DNA from: Amycolatopsis nigrescens CSC17Ta-90
GTDB lineage: Bacteria; Actinomycetota; Actinomycetes; Mycobacteriales; Pseudonocardiaceae
DNA length: 64,000 nt
Assembly (NCBI RefSeq): GCF_000384315.1
Contig: NZ_ARVW01000001.1
Coordinates: forward strand, 1,497,746-1,561,745
Direction: 5' to 3'
The notes below the pieces were generated by a model, which had not been told where the DNA came from, ran no database searches, and saw only the letters and a program-made list of their open reading frames with translations. Positions 41,004 to 48,892 of the stretch are shown one piece after another (position 1 is the stretch's first letter; each line of letters starts with the position of its first letter). The translations under genes were made by a program, and so were the position numbers.

Positions 41004-41330
41004 ATGCTCGACGACGCCAAGTACGTACGCAATGAGGCACCCGCACCACAACGAGTGGTCGCGGTATTTCATGGCGAATGGCGCGTGACCTACCGCGCGG
41101 TCCATCCCGAGACCGGCCGGCCGGAGGTACGCCACGGCATTGTCGACGGCGCCGGGGAGACCGACCCGGCCACCGGCACCGTCTGGCTGCCACTCGTGGC
41201 CGTCCACCCGGCAAGGGAAAGGCGCAGCTGGGTCCGTTATGACGACATCGTCGAAATCGCGCCACGGCAACAGGAACGCCGGGGCACGGACTCGAGGGCT
41301 GCTGATTGTCGGTCCCGCCCCGTATCGTGA
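41004..41330 (+). CDS. Small conserved-looking protein of unknown function
   Basis: 108 residues, not recognised. MLDDAKYVRNEAPAPQRVVAVFHGEWRVTYRAVHPETGRPEV leads to a short beta-rich domain, and the tail is charged (APRQQERRGTDSRAADC). There is no signal peptide or membrane segment. ATG 41004 follows GGGAAA. It ends 5 bp before the DUF2277 gene on the same strand, so they may be co-transcribed. No function is proposed. Confidence 0.55.
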   Translation: MLDDAKYVRNEAPAPQRVVAVFHGEWRVTYRAVHPETGRPEVRHGIVDGAGETDPATGTVWLPLVAVHPARERRSWVRYDDIVEIAPRQQERRGTDSRAADCRSRPVS

Positions 41331-41335
41331 ACGGC

Positions 41336-41605
41336 ATGTGCCGAAACATCACGGCCCTTCGTGGCCTGGAGCCCGCGGCGACGGCGGAGGAGATCGAGGC
41401 CGCCGCCCGTCAGTACGTCCGGAAGGTCACCGGGGTGCAGACCCTGTCCGACGCGACCCGCGAACCGTTCGAGGCGGCGGTCGCGGAGATCGCCGAGGTC
41501 ACCACCCGGCTGCTCGGCGAGCTGCCGGCCCGCCGCAAGCCACCGGCCACCGTGCCGCCGCTGCGGCGCCCCGAGGTCCGCGCCCGGATCGCCGCGAAGT
41601 CCTGA
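41336..41605 (+). CDS. DUF2277 family protein
   Basis: 89 residues beginning MCRNITALRGLEPAATAEEIEAAARQYVRKVTGV, the hallmark opening of DUF2277. The family is short, widespread in actinobacteria and of unknown function. This copy is full length. ATG 41336 is the conserved family start, and the 10 residues of open frame before it are not used. It follows the unknown protein closely. Confidence 0.9.
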   Translation: MCRNITALRGLEPAATAEEIEAAARQYVRKVTGVQTLSDATREPFEAAVAEIAEVTTRLLGELPARRKPPATVPPLRRPEVRARIAAKS

Positions 41606-41665
41606 CCCCGCGCGGCCGGGTGCCCGGACGTGGTCCAGGCACCCGGTCCACTGTGGACAAGCGGC

Positions 41666-42277
41666 TCAGCCGCAGTGCGCGGAGCGTTCCTCCTGCGTCA
41701 TCGGCGCGGTCTTCTTGGTGATGGTGCCAGACGCGTCGGCCTTCGGGCCGACCGCTTCAAAGTCCTGGTACCAGATGTAATGGTCGTAGAACCGGTCCGG
41801 GAAGTGCATCTCGTACTGGCCCTTGGTCCGGTACATCTCGGTGGACCGCTCCACCCAGCCCTTCTCGCCAGGGCGGACATCGACGTTCTCGTCCTGGCCG
41901 AACGTGCTCGAGGTCTCCCAGGTGTGCTCGTACGACGTCTGGATGGACACCTTGAAGACTTCCGAAAAGCCGTACTCCGCGGTCAGCGAAACCCCGAAAC
42001 TGTTGGACTCACCGGTGGTCTCCGACCATTTGATGGTGGACCGCTGAAGGTCACCGGTGCAGTTGTAGCTGGTGTCGCCGACCTGGTGGACGTCGCCGAG
42101 AAAGAGCTCCGGCGGCCCGGCCGGGTGGAACACGCAGCTGTCGGTGCCCTGGTCGCACTTGTCCAGCAACTCGCGCCCGGTCGGGCCGTCCGCGGCCTGC
42201 GCGGAAGGCGCCGCGAGGCTGAGCACGGAAGCGCAGAGGACCGCCGATCCGACGGCACCGAGAACTCGCTTGGACAT
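41666..42277 (-). CDS. Secreted protein, possible aerolysin/ETX-MTX2-like beta-pore former
   Basis: 203 residues. A Sec signal (VLGAVGSAVLCASVLSLAAPSAQA, cleaved near 28) and four cysteines at 41, 48, 73 and 202, likely disulfides. Residues 78-135 are Ser/Thr-rich with alternating polar and apolar positions (STIKWSETTGESNSFGVSLTAEYGF, then VSIQTSYEHTWETSSTFGQ). Such a pattern is typical of the insertion hairpin in aerolysin- and ETX/MTX2-type pore proteins. ATG 42277 has GGAGGAGGA upstream. It follows the crystallin-like gene by 52 bp on the same strand. Pore formation is inference; it could instead be another secreted beta-sandwich. Confidence 0.68.
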   Translation of the reverse strand: MSKRVLGAVGSAVLCASVLSLAAPSAQAADGPTGRELLDKCDQGTDSCVFHPAGPPELFLGDVHQVGDTSYNCTGDLQRSTIKWSETTGESNSFGVSLTAEYGFSEVFKVSIQTSYEHTWETSSTFGQDENVDVRPGEKGWVERSTEMYRTKGQYEMHFPDRFYDHYIWYQDFEAVGPKADASGTITKKTAPMTQEERSAHCG

Positions 42278-42329
42278 GATTCCTCCTCCGATCAAAACTC
42301 AAGCAACCCAGGGAAGCCCTGGGCGGGAC

Positions 42330-42818
42330 TCAGCTGAAGCCGATGGACTGGGTGCGGTCGTCGAGCATTTCGCCGACCCACGCGGCGTTCTCCTTGAACG
42401 GACCGTCGCGTTCGCCGCCGAGGTTCGGTTCCGGGTACAGCCAGAGCCAGCAGTTGCCCCAGGCTTGGGCCGAGGAGATCCGGTTCTTCCAGCCGTCCTC
42501 GAGATCGTGCTGCCAGTTGACCTTGCCGTCCTTCACGCACGGCTTCGGTCCCCAGATGGTGAGCGAGTCGCCGCCGTAATCGCGATTGTCGAAAAAAGTG
42601 CCTTGGATGACGTCACCGGCGGCGGTGAACCGCCCATGGGAGGCGTACGTGACGGCCTCGGTGAAGGTGGCGAAACAAGCCTGTTCCCCGGAGGCCGAGT
42701 TCAGCGCGCAATGCTCAGCTCCGGCCGTCTCCGCGCCGGCAGGCTGGGCAGTGGTCATGGCCGCGGTCAGCGTCAGGGCGAGCAATCCGCTGGTGGCCGC
42801 GAATCTTTTCATCTTCAC
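42330..42818 (-). CDS. Secreted beta/gamma-crystallin-like protein
   Basis: About 162 residues. A Sec signal (GLLALTLTAAMTTAQPAGA) precedes CALNSASGEQACFATFTEAVTYAS and two Greek-key-like repeats: GTFFDNRDYGGDSLTIWG and CWLWLYPEPNLGGERDG. This is the beta/gamma-crystallin or peptidase-inhibitor I36 layout, often calcium-binding or lectin-like, secreted by actinomycetes. GTG 42818 has GGAG 9 nt upstream; ATG 42812 is the alternative. First in a two-gene unit with the possible pore protein. Confidence 0.78.
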   Translation of the reverse strand: MKMKRFAATSGLLALTLTAAMTTAQPAGAETAGAEHCALNSASGEQACFATFTEAVTYASHGRFTAAGDVIQGTFFDNRDYGGDSLTIWGPKPCVKDGKVNWQHDLEDGWKNRISSAQAWGNCWLWLYPEPNLGGERDGPFKENAAWVGEMLDDRTQSIGFS

Positions 42819-43134
42819 TGTGCTCAACTCCAGCAACTGGGCTAATTCCGTTATCTTCCAACGGCCTGGGACGCTAACTCGCTGGGAAAGTAACAACAAC
42901 CCGGCTTTGTCAGAAAATGCTCGTATGAGCAAAATTACTAGTGCTTTTACTGGGATTTTCCGGAGAAAGAGCCGCACCACTCGCCCGGTCGGCCTAACGC
43001 GATCGAAGTTGGCTGCTCAAACGAGCGGTTGATCAACGTGGCGTTCTGCCCATGAAGCTGTGAGCACGGTCACCGGGGTGCACTGTCACGACCGGACCCG
43101 GTCGCCGGTTCAAATATCAGGAAGGGAGAACGAC
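42819..43134. other. AT-rich intergenic region with short hairpins
   Basis: Divergent spacer of about 315 bp between the crystallin-like gene and the NDH-2-like gene. It is clearly AT-rich at 42880-42970. It has a short dyad TGCTC-GTA-TGAGCA and AGTGC-TTTT-ACT, and no credible gene with a ribosome site. It should hold the crystallin promoter and its operator. Confidence 0.4.
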
Positions 43135-44241
43135 ATGACACCTCACATCGTGGTCCTCGGCGCCGGCTACTCGGGCACGCTCGCGGCGAACCTGGCGGCC
43201 AAGCGGCTGAAGACGAAGGTGACACTGGTCAACGCGAGCGATCGGTTCGTCGAGCGGGTGCGGCTGCACCAGCTGGCGTCGGGACAGCAGCTGCCGGATC
43301 GCCCGATCGAAGCCATGCTCAAGGGCGTGCGGCTGATCGTCGACCGGGCGACCGGGATCGACCCCGAGCAGCGGCTGATCCAGCTGGCCGGCAGTGCGGA
43401 GCCGATCGCCTACGACACGCTGATCTACGCGCCGGGCAGCCGGGCCGATCTGGAGTCCACGCCCGGCGTGGCCGAGCACGCGTACACCGTGGCCGGCGCC
43501 GAGCAGTCGGCGCGACTGCGGGAACGGTTGCGGGAGAGCTCCGTCGTGGCCGTGGTCGGCGGCGGGCTCACCGGTATCGAGGCGGCCACCGAACTGGCCG
43601 AGTCCCATCCCGGGCTCAAGGTCCGGCTGGTGACCAGCGGGGAGCTGGGCGCCACCCTTTCCCAGCGCGGACGGCGGCACCTGCGGCGCACCTTCGGCCG
43701 TCTCGGCATCGAGATCCGCGAGCAGGCCAAGGTCACCGAGGTCCGCGCGGACGGGGTGCTGCTGAACGGCGGCGAGCATTTCGCCGCCGACACCGTCGTC
43801 TGGACCACCGGGTTCACCGTCCCGGACCTGGCCCGCGAAGCCGGGTTCGCGGTGGACGAGCACGGCCGGATGATCGTGGACGAGACACTGCGCTCGGTGT
43901 CCCATCCGGACGTCTACGGGGTCGGGGACGCGGCCGCCGCGCGCAAATCGGATGGTCAGGAGCTGCGGATGGCCTGTGCGACCGGATTGCCGTCCGCGCA
44001 GCAGGCCGTCGGCGCGATCGTCGCCAGGCTGGCTGGGCGGGAACCGAAGCCGTTGCACTTCCGGTACTTCAACCAGTGCATCAGCCTCGGCCGGCGCGAC
44101 GCGCTCATCCAGTTCGTCCGTGCCGACGACAGTCCCGTCGAAGCGGTACTCACCGGGCGGATGGCGGCACTGTACAAAGAGGCCGTCGTGCGCGGCGCCT
44201 TCAAGGTCCAGAGCTACCCCTCCGTTCCCACCATGGTGTAG
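43135..44241 (+). CDS. NDH-2-like FAD/NAD(P)-dependent oxidoreductase
   Basis: 368 residues. The FAD motif VVLGAGYSGTLAANLAAKRL (about 7-26) and NAD motif VAVVGGGLTGIEAATELAE (about 140) lie around a linking region. VDETLRSVSHPDVYGVGDAAA is the family C-terminal flavin motif, which favours a disulfide-free NDH-2/AIF-like enzyme. It should pass electrons from NAD(P)H to a quinone or other acceptor. ATG 43135 has AAGGGAGA 4-5 nt upstream. Single gene, no partner seen. Confidence 0.9.
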   Translation: MTPHIVVLGAGYSGTLAANLAAKRLKTKVTLVNASDRFVERVRLHQLASGQQLPDRPIEAMLKGVRLIVDRATGIDPEQRLIQLAGSAEPIAYDTLIYAPGSRADLESTPGVAEHAYTVAGAEQSARLRERLRESSVVAVVGGGLTGIEAATELAESHPGLKVRLVTSGELGATLSQRGRRHLRRTFGRLGIEIREQAKVTEVRADGVLLNGGEHFAADTVVWTTGFTVPDLAREAGFAVDEHGRMIVDETLRSVSHPDVYGVGDAAAARKSDGQELRMACATGLPSAQQAVGAIVARLAGREPKPLHFRYFNQCISLGRRDALIQFVRADDSPVEAVLTGRMAALYKEAVVRGAFKVQSYPSVPTMV

Positions 44242-44352
44242 CCGTCGGATTTTCCGACCACCGGCACGACCAGGCGAATCGCGGACAGGCACGGGCTTTC
44301 ATGCCAGGCTGAAGGTCTCAGCGCAGACCCTCAGCCAGACAGGGAGAGAACC

Positions 44353-44760
44353 GTGAACTGGACCCTCGAAGTCGTGATCGTGCCGGTGTCCGACGTGGAC
44401 CGCGCCAAGGCGTTCTACGCCGACCAGGTCGGTTTCACCGTGGACCACGACGTCGACATGGGCGACGGGAAGCGGGCCGTCCAGCTGACCCCGCCGGGGT
44501 CGGGCTGCTCGATCGTGATCGGGAAGGATGTCGTGCCGGGCATGCAGCCCGGTGCGATCAAGGGCCTGCAGCTCGTGGTGCCGGACGTGCGCGCGGCACA
44601 CGCCGAGCTCGCCGGGCGCGGGGTGGAAGTCAGCGACGTGCAGGTCATCGGCGAAAACCCGCGCCCGCAGGCGAACGAACTCGACAACGTGGGGTTCGTC
44701 TTCTTCAGCGACCCGGACGGCAACTCCTGGGGCGTGCAGCAGATCTCGTCCCGCGGCTGA
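44353..44760 (+). CDS. VOC family protein (glyoxalase-like)
   Basis: 135 residues forming one VOC module: VVIVPVSDVDRAKAFYADQVGFTVDHD, then KGLQLVVPDVRAAHAELAGRGVEVSD, then FVFFSDPDGNSWGVQQI. Such proteins are metal-dependent dioxygenases, glyoxalases or resistance proteins, and the reaction cannot be chosen. GTG 44353 has AGGGAGAG upstream. Convergent with the nitroreductase-hemerythrin fusion. Confidence 0.93.
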   Translation: MNWTLEVVIVPVSDVDRAKAFYADQVGFTVDHDVDMGDGKRAVQLTPPGSGCSIVIGKDVVPGMQPGAIKGLQLVVPDVRAAHAELAGRGVEVSDVQVIGENPRPQANELDNVGFVFFSDPDGNSWGVQQISSRG

Positions 44761-44780
44761 ACGGGAAGCCTTCGCCGACC

Positions 44781-45725
44781 TCACTCACCTGACGCGTCCA
44801 GCACGGGAACCAGTTGCGCTTCTTCATAAGCGAAATGGTCTTCCAGGCCGGCGGTCAGCAGCGCCAGCTCATCGCGAAGTTCGGCGATCTCGGTGGCACC
44901 GGCGGCGGTGGCGGCGTTCTCCGCGAGCGTGCGAAGACGGGCCAGTGCCTCCGTCACCACCCGGTGCTCCTGGCGGAGTTTGTCCACCGCCGGAGTGAGC
45001 CGGGGAAACCGCGACTCGAACGCGGTGAACGCGCCGTCCTCGCGAATGTGGTGCAGCTGCAGGTTGTCGCAGAAAGTGAGGCAGTGGCCGAACATCTCCT
45101 GGCGCAGCGCGGCCAGTGCGGGCTCCGTGCCTGGCGAGCGCGGACGGCCGGAAAGCAGGTTCTCGATCTCCGTGCGGAGCGCGCCGAGTTCACGCCGGAG
45201 GTCGTTGTGGTGACGGGCCAGCTGTTCGCCGATCGCCCTGCTTCGCGCCGGATCCGCGGCGAGGTCCAGCGGATACAGCGCCACCACAGGGATTCTTCGG
45301 GCCGTGCCGGCCTGATACGCGTGAAACGCGGGGTCGAGCTCCGCCTGCAGCCCGTAGAACTTGTCGCGCTCCTCGCCTTCGAGCGGCACCGCGCGGGTCG
45401 CATAGGTCCGGACCGTGCCGCCTTCCCCGATCTCCAGCGTGACTTGCGGGTTGGCCAGCAGGTTGTGGTACCACCCTGGGTTGTTCGCCTGGCCGGCGTT
45501 GGACGCGAAGACCAGGATGCGGTCGCCGTCGCGCAGCTGGACGGCGGGATTGGTCCGTGGCCGCCCGGTTTTCGCGCCGGCCGTGGTGAGCAGCGCCAGC
45601 GGGACACCGGCGAACATGCCGCCGACCACCCCACCGTTGGCGCGGAACTCGCGCACGACGCCCTGGTTGAAGTTTTCCGCAGTTGGCAGTTGCTCTTGGT
45701 TCAAGGGAGACTCCTGATCCTGCAT
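44781..45725 (-). CDS. F420-type nitroreductase (DDN family) fused to a hemerythrin domain
   Basis: 314 residues. Residues 20-145 are a DDN/AclJ-type split beta-barrel: TTAGAKTGRPRTNPAVQLRDGDRILVFASN, then GWYHNLLANPQVTLEIG, the usual F420H2-binding pattern. Residues 165-312 form a helical hemerythrin-like bundle with iron-type ligands in LARHHNDLRREL, LQLHHIREDGAF, QEHRVVTEAL and LEDHFAYEEAQLVPVL. The fusion suggests F420H2-linked handling of an oxygen- or nitric-oxide-sensitive substrate. ATG 45725 lies 5 bp from a perfect palindrome shared with the divergent MarR gene. Confidence 0.92.
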   Translation of the reverse strand: MQDQESPLNQEQLPTAENFNQGVVREFRANGGVVGGMFAGVPLALLTTAGAKTGRPRTNPAVQLRDGDRILVFASNAGQANNPGWYHNLLANPQVTLEIGEGGTVRTYATRAVPLEGEERDKFYGLQAELDPAFHAYQAGTARRIPVVALYPLDLAADPARSRAIGEQLARHHNDLRRELGALRTEIENLLSGRPRSPGTEPALAALRQEMFGHCLTFCDNLQLHHIREDGAFTAFESRFPRLTPAVDKLRQEHRVVTEALARLRTLAENAATAAGATEIAELRDELALLTAGLEDHFAYEEAQLVPVLDASGE

Positions 45726-45730
45726 CGAGG

Positions 45731-45760
45731 CAAAGTAGCTTTGCTAGCAAAGCTACTTTG
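45731..45760. promoter_or_regulatory. Perfect 30-bp palindrome, MarR operator
   Basis: Arms CAAAGTAGCTTTGCT (45731-45745) and AGCAAAGCTACTTTG (45746-45760) are exact complements with no spacer. It fills the gap between the divergent starts of the nitroreductase-hemerythrin fusion and the MarR gene. A bound dimer or pair of dimers should repress both. Confidence 0.88.
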
Positions 45761-45788
45761 AGATAGAAGCTAGATGGGAGTGCTGCGC

Positions 45789-46280
45789 GTGTCAACTGAC
45801 GGCCGGGAGCCGGCCGGGTCCGGCCTTGGCGTGGACGACGCGATCCGGGCCCTGCTGCTGCTCATGCCGCGCATGGTCGGGCGGGTGAAGCGGATCCGGA
45901 TCCCGGACCAGCTCCAGTCGCTCTCGCTGGCCCCGCGGCATCTGTCGCTGCTGTCCTACCTGCTCTTCGACGGTCCGATGACGGTGAACGAACTGGCCGC
46001 CCGACTGGAGGTCGCACCGGCCACGGTGAGCCTGATGGTCGGCGAACTGAGCCGTAAGGGGATTCTCGAGCGGCAGGAGGACGAGGCCGACCGGCGGCGG
46101 CGGATCGTGAGCATCTCGGCCGAGCACCGGCCCGCCATCGACGAATGGCTGGCGCGGGGCGCGGTCGCCTGGGGCAACGCGCTCGGGCCGCTGACCCCGG
46201 AACAACGACAGATGTTCGTCGACACGCTGCGCGCCTACGAAAACGGCATCATCGACGAACAAGACGGCCCAACGGCCTAG
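45789..46280 (+). CDS. MarR family transcriptional regulator
   Basis: 163 residues. The winged helix is LQSLSLAPRHLSLLSYLLFDGPMTVNELAARLEVAPATVSLMVGELSRKGILERQEDEADRRRRIVSIS, including the DRR wing. GTG 45789 has GGGAG 8 nt upstream. ATG 45774 is possible but lacks a site and lies very near the operator. It is divergent from the nitroreductase-hemerythrin fusion across a perfect 30-bp palindrome, so it should repress that gene and itself. Its stop overlaps the convergent next gene by 4 bp. Confidence 0.9.
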   Translation: MSTDGREPAGSGLGVDDAIRALLLLMPRMVGRVKRIRIPDQLQSLSLAPRHLSLLSYLLFDGPMTVNELAARLEVAPATVSLMVGELSRKGILERQEDEADRRRRIVSISAEHRPAIDEWLARGAVAWGNALGPLTPEQRQMFVDTLRAYENGIIDEQDGPTA

Positions 46281-46795
46281 GCGTCGCGCGGTTCCTCCGT
46301 CAGGCGGATCGTGGCGAGGTCTTCGAACAGCGGACGGCCGGGCGCCGAGCGGTCGGCGACCAGCAGCACGGTGTCCGCCACCCATTCGCCGGCCACCGGT
46401 TCGCCCGCGAGCGAGGCCGGAACCCGGCCCCTGGCCAGCACGACGTCGGCCTGGAACGGCTGCGGGTGCGTGACCGGCACCAGCCCCGCCGTCGCCTCGA
46501 ACACCGCCGCGGCCAGCTCCTCCAAGCCGGTCACCGGCGCACCGAGCCACTGACCGCCGAGACGGCGGGTCGCCGGGCCCAGCCCGCAGGTCACCGGTGC
46601 CGCACCGGCGAGCTCGGCCGCCAACGCATCGGCCAGCGGGGCGAACAGCCGCTCCGGGACGTGCCCCAGCGGGCGCAACTTCACCAGCCATTGCGCCGGA
46701 TCCGCCCAACTCACCCCGGGCGTCGGGGTGCGGGGCAGTTCGCCGAGAACGCGGACGATCCCGGCCGGGGGCCGGACCGCCACCGACAACCGCAT
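46277..46795 (-). CDS. 2H phosphoesterase-like protein with both catalytic motifs degenerate
   Basis: 172 residues with the layout of the 2'-5' RNA ligase (LigT) family: MRLSVAVRPPAGIVRVLGEL, then WLVKLRPLGHVPE, then PFQADVVLARG. In active enzymes the two HxT/S motifs occur as HLTLRFLG and PHLTLAR. Here they read LVKLRPLG and DVVLAR, so both histidines are lost. It may bind a nucleotide or RNA without cleaving it, or be a diverged protein. Last in a TetR-AraC-thioesterase run on this strand, 39 bp after the thioesterase. Confidence 0.65.
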   Translation of the reverse strand: MRLSVAVRPPAGIVRVLGELPRTPTPGVSWADPAQWLVKLRPLGHVPERLFAPLADALAAELAGAAPVTCGLGPATRRLGGQWLGAPVTGLEELAAAVFEATAGLVPVTHPQPFQADVVLARGRVPASLAGEPVAGEWVADTVLLVADRSAPGRPLFEDLATIRLTEEPRDA

Positions 46796-46834
46796 GCGCT
46801 CATCCTCGCCCGGCCGTACCGGGCAGGCCAGCCT

Positions 46835-47269
46835 TCAGGACAGGCCGAGCAGTTCCGGCCGGCTCGCCAGCGCACGCCAGTACCGGCCGGGGTCGGGCAC
46901 GAGCCGCCGCCTGGTCAGGTCGAGCAGCCCGGACACGCTTTCCACCTCGGCGACCAACGTGCCGTCCGGCGACCGAAGCTCCTGCACGACCTGGGAGGTT
47001 TTGCCGCTGCCCCAGCGAAAAGTGCTCAGCACCTCCACCTCGCCGCCGGCCAGCAGCTCGCGGTGGTACCGGATGGTGGTCTCCAGGTTGACCGGCCCGA
47101 TGTCCTGCTCGGCCAGCCGCGCCGGTTCGACACCCGCGGCCCACAGACATTCCCAGCGGGCGTGATCCGCGTAGGTGAGATAGGCCGGGCCGCGCACATG
47201 CCCGTTGATGTCGAGGTCGTCGCTGCGCACCGCGATCCTGGTGCGGAAGGAATGGGTATCGGTGCTCAC
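46835..47269 (-). CDS. Hotdog-fold acyl-CoA thioesterase
   Basis: 144 residues, one 4HBT-type hotdog domain: AVRSDDLDINGHVRGPAYLTYADHARWECL contains the DxNGHV...Y motif with the catalytic aspartate. VNLETTIRYHREL and VEVLSTFRWGSGKTSQVVQEL follow. It should hydrolyse acyl-CoA in the cytoplasm. The start is GTG 47269. Lies 42 bp after the AraC gene and 39 bp before the 2H-like gene on the same strand. Confidence 0.9.
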   Translation of the reverse strand: MSTDTHSFRTRIAVRSDDLDINGHVRGPAYLTYADHARWECLWAAGVEPARLAEQDIGPVNLETTIRYHRELLAGGEVEVLSTFRWGSGKTSQVVQELRSPDGTLVAEVESVSGLLDLTRRRLVPDPGRYWRALASRPELLGLS

Positions 47270-47311
47270 CGGCGCTCCCTGGTTCGGTCGAATGGCCGGT
47301 CCGATCCTCGC

Positions 47312-48151
47312 TCAGCCGTCAGGAGCGGTCTGGAACTTTTCGGCCAGCCCGTCGTGCCGCCGCCAGGCCCGGACCAGTCCGCCGGGAGACGAGCCGGAGA
47401 ATCGGCGGCACTCACGGCCGAGATGGGACTGGTCGGCATAACCGAGTTCGGCGGCCACCACGGCCAGTGCCGTCCGGCCGTCCGCGAGCGGCCGCAACCG
47501 GCCAAGAAACCGGTGAAAGCGCAGGAGCTGGTGCAGCCGTTTCGGGCCGCAGCCCACCTCGTGCCGCAGGTGACGCCGCAGACTGCGTTCGCTGACGCCG
47601 AGTGTGTCGGCGAATCCGACCATCCGGACCGCGGACCCCTTCAGCGCGCCGAGTCCTCGCACCGCGCGGAGCGCCGAACGATCGGGCACGAAACCGGCGC
47701 GCAGCCGCAGCGCGACCAGTTCTTCGAGCACCGCACGCGCCGACGCCGGAGTCGGGCACGAAACGAGCACGTCCTCCGCCCGCCGAGCCAGCTGACCCCA
47801 AAGCTCGCGAAGCGGGGTCGTCCCGGACGACAGCTCGGACATCGGCCGCCCCAGCAGCGAGCCCGCCGCCCCGCAGCGCAGCCGCAGGCCCACCGTGCCG
47901 GCCGACGCGGGCAACCACATCCGCAGCGGTTCCCCCGCCGTGCTCACCACGCCGAGGTCACGGCCGTTCCAGACCAGATCGACGCATCCGTCGGGCAGCA
48001 CCCGCAGCGACCGGGCCCAGCCCGCGCGGCCGTGCCAGCCGCAGGCCACCGCCGCGGCCGTCGCCGGATCCGGCGGGAACTCCCGGTAGACCGACCAGCG
48101 CGGGCCATCGCCGTGCACCGCGGCCGCCCATGAACGCAGCGGAACACCCAT
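47312..48151 (-). CDS. AraC family transcriptional regulator
   Basis: 279 residues. The N-terminal part (SVYREFPPDPATAAAVACGWHG, then RVLPDGCVDLVWNG) is the DUF6597-like cupin domain that often precedes this HTH. The C-terminal AraC double helix-turn-helix is SAVRMVGFADTLGVSERSLRRHLRHEVGCGPKRLHQLLRFHRFL and ALAVVAAELGYADQSHLGRECRRFSG. The role is probably control of the adjacent genes. ATG 48151 follows the TetR stop by 7 bp, so they form one minus-strand run. Confidence 0.9.
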   Translation of the reverse strand: MGVPLRSWAAAVHGDGPRWSVYREFPPDPATAAAVACGWHGRAGWARSLRVLPDGCVDLVWNGRDLGVVSTAGEPLRMWLPASAGTVGLRLRCGAAGSLLGRPMSELSSGTTPLRELWGQLARRAEDVLVSCPTPASARAVLEELVALRLRAGFVPDRSALRAVRGLGALKGSAVRMVGFADTLGVSERSLRRHLRHEVGCGPKRLHQLLRFHRFLGRLRPLADGRTALAVVAAELGYADQSHLGRECRRFSGSSPGGLVRAWRRHDGLAEKFQTAPDG

Positions 48152-48158
48152 TCGCCCA

Positions 48159-48749
48159 TTATCTCCCGGTGGGAGCGGCCGGCCGCGGGCGAACGCCGTC
48201 GAGGGCCAGGTCGACCAGCCGGCGCCAGTCGCCGCTGCCGGCCCGGATGGCCGTGGAGACGCAGCCGACGAGCATGTACACATCGGACACGGTGAGGTCG
48301 TCTCGCAGGGTGCCCGCCGTCCGCCCCTGTTCGATCAGTACGCCGACCGCCTCCTCGAGTTGCTCCCGTGAGCGGCCCTTCGGCGCGCTGCCCGGCGCTC
48401 CCCGGATGGCTTCGATGGACGCGGACAGGCCGCGGTCGTCGTCGAGCACCTTGCCGACGTACCGCAGGTACCTTTCGACCCCGTCGCCCCGGCCGACGCT
48501 GTCCCGGCAGACGGTCCACGCGTAGTCCAGGATCTGCTCGAACCGGTGCTCGGCGGTGGCCTCGACGAGGTCCTGCCTGGTCGGGAAGTGCCGGTAGACG
48601 GTACCGACACCGACGCCTGCCGCGCGGGCGACCTCGGGCAGCTGCACCTCGTCACCGCGTTCGGCGAACAGCACGCGGGCCGCCTCCAGCACCTTCGCCC
48701 GGTTGCGCTCGGCGTCCGCCCGCGGCTTGCGGCTCGCTGGGCCGGCCAC
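48159..48749 (-). CDS. TetR family transcriptional regulator
   Basis: 196 residues. The HTH is AERNRAKVLEAARVLFAERGDEVQLPEVARAAGVGVGTVYRHFPTRQDLVEATA, typical of TetR_N, and the rest matches the SbtR-like C-terminal domain. GTG 48749 has AAGGTGG upstream; a longer ATG 48830 form is possible. It is divergent from a cupin gene, and a 29-bp near-palindrome lies before the cupin, so it is the likely repressor. An AraC gene follows after 7 bp. Confidence 0.9.
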   Translation of the reverse strand: MAGPASRKPRADAERNRAKVLEAARVLFAERGDEVQLPEVARAAGVGVGTVYRHFPTRQDLVEATAEHRFEQILDYAWTVCRDSVGRGDGVERYLRYVGKVLDDDRGLSASIEAIRGAPGSAPKGRSREQLEEAVGVLIEQGRTAGTLRDDLTVSDVYMLVGCVSTAIRAGSGDWRRLVDLALDGVRPRPAAPTGR

Positions 48750-48848
48750 GGCACCACCTTCCCCTACCTGGAAATCGACTCCGTTTCTCCGATCAGCATA
48801 CGAGCCGCTGACCGCCTCCTTGACAGGCACGAGCCCCGCGGATCATGA

Positions 48849-48877
48849 TTAAACGAAACGGAGTCCGTTCCGTTTAA
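48849..48877. promoter_or_regulatory. 29-bp near-perfect palindrome, TetR operator
   Basis: TTAAACGAAACGGA (48849-48862) and its mirror TCCGTTCCGTTTAA (48864-48877) differ at one pair of positions around a central G. It lies 15 bp before the cupin start, across its likely promoter, and 100 bp from the divergent tetR start. Confidence 0.78.
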
Positions 48878-48892
48878 CTCAAGGAGTAGCTC

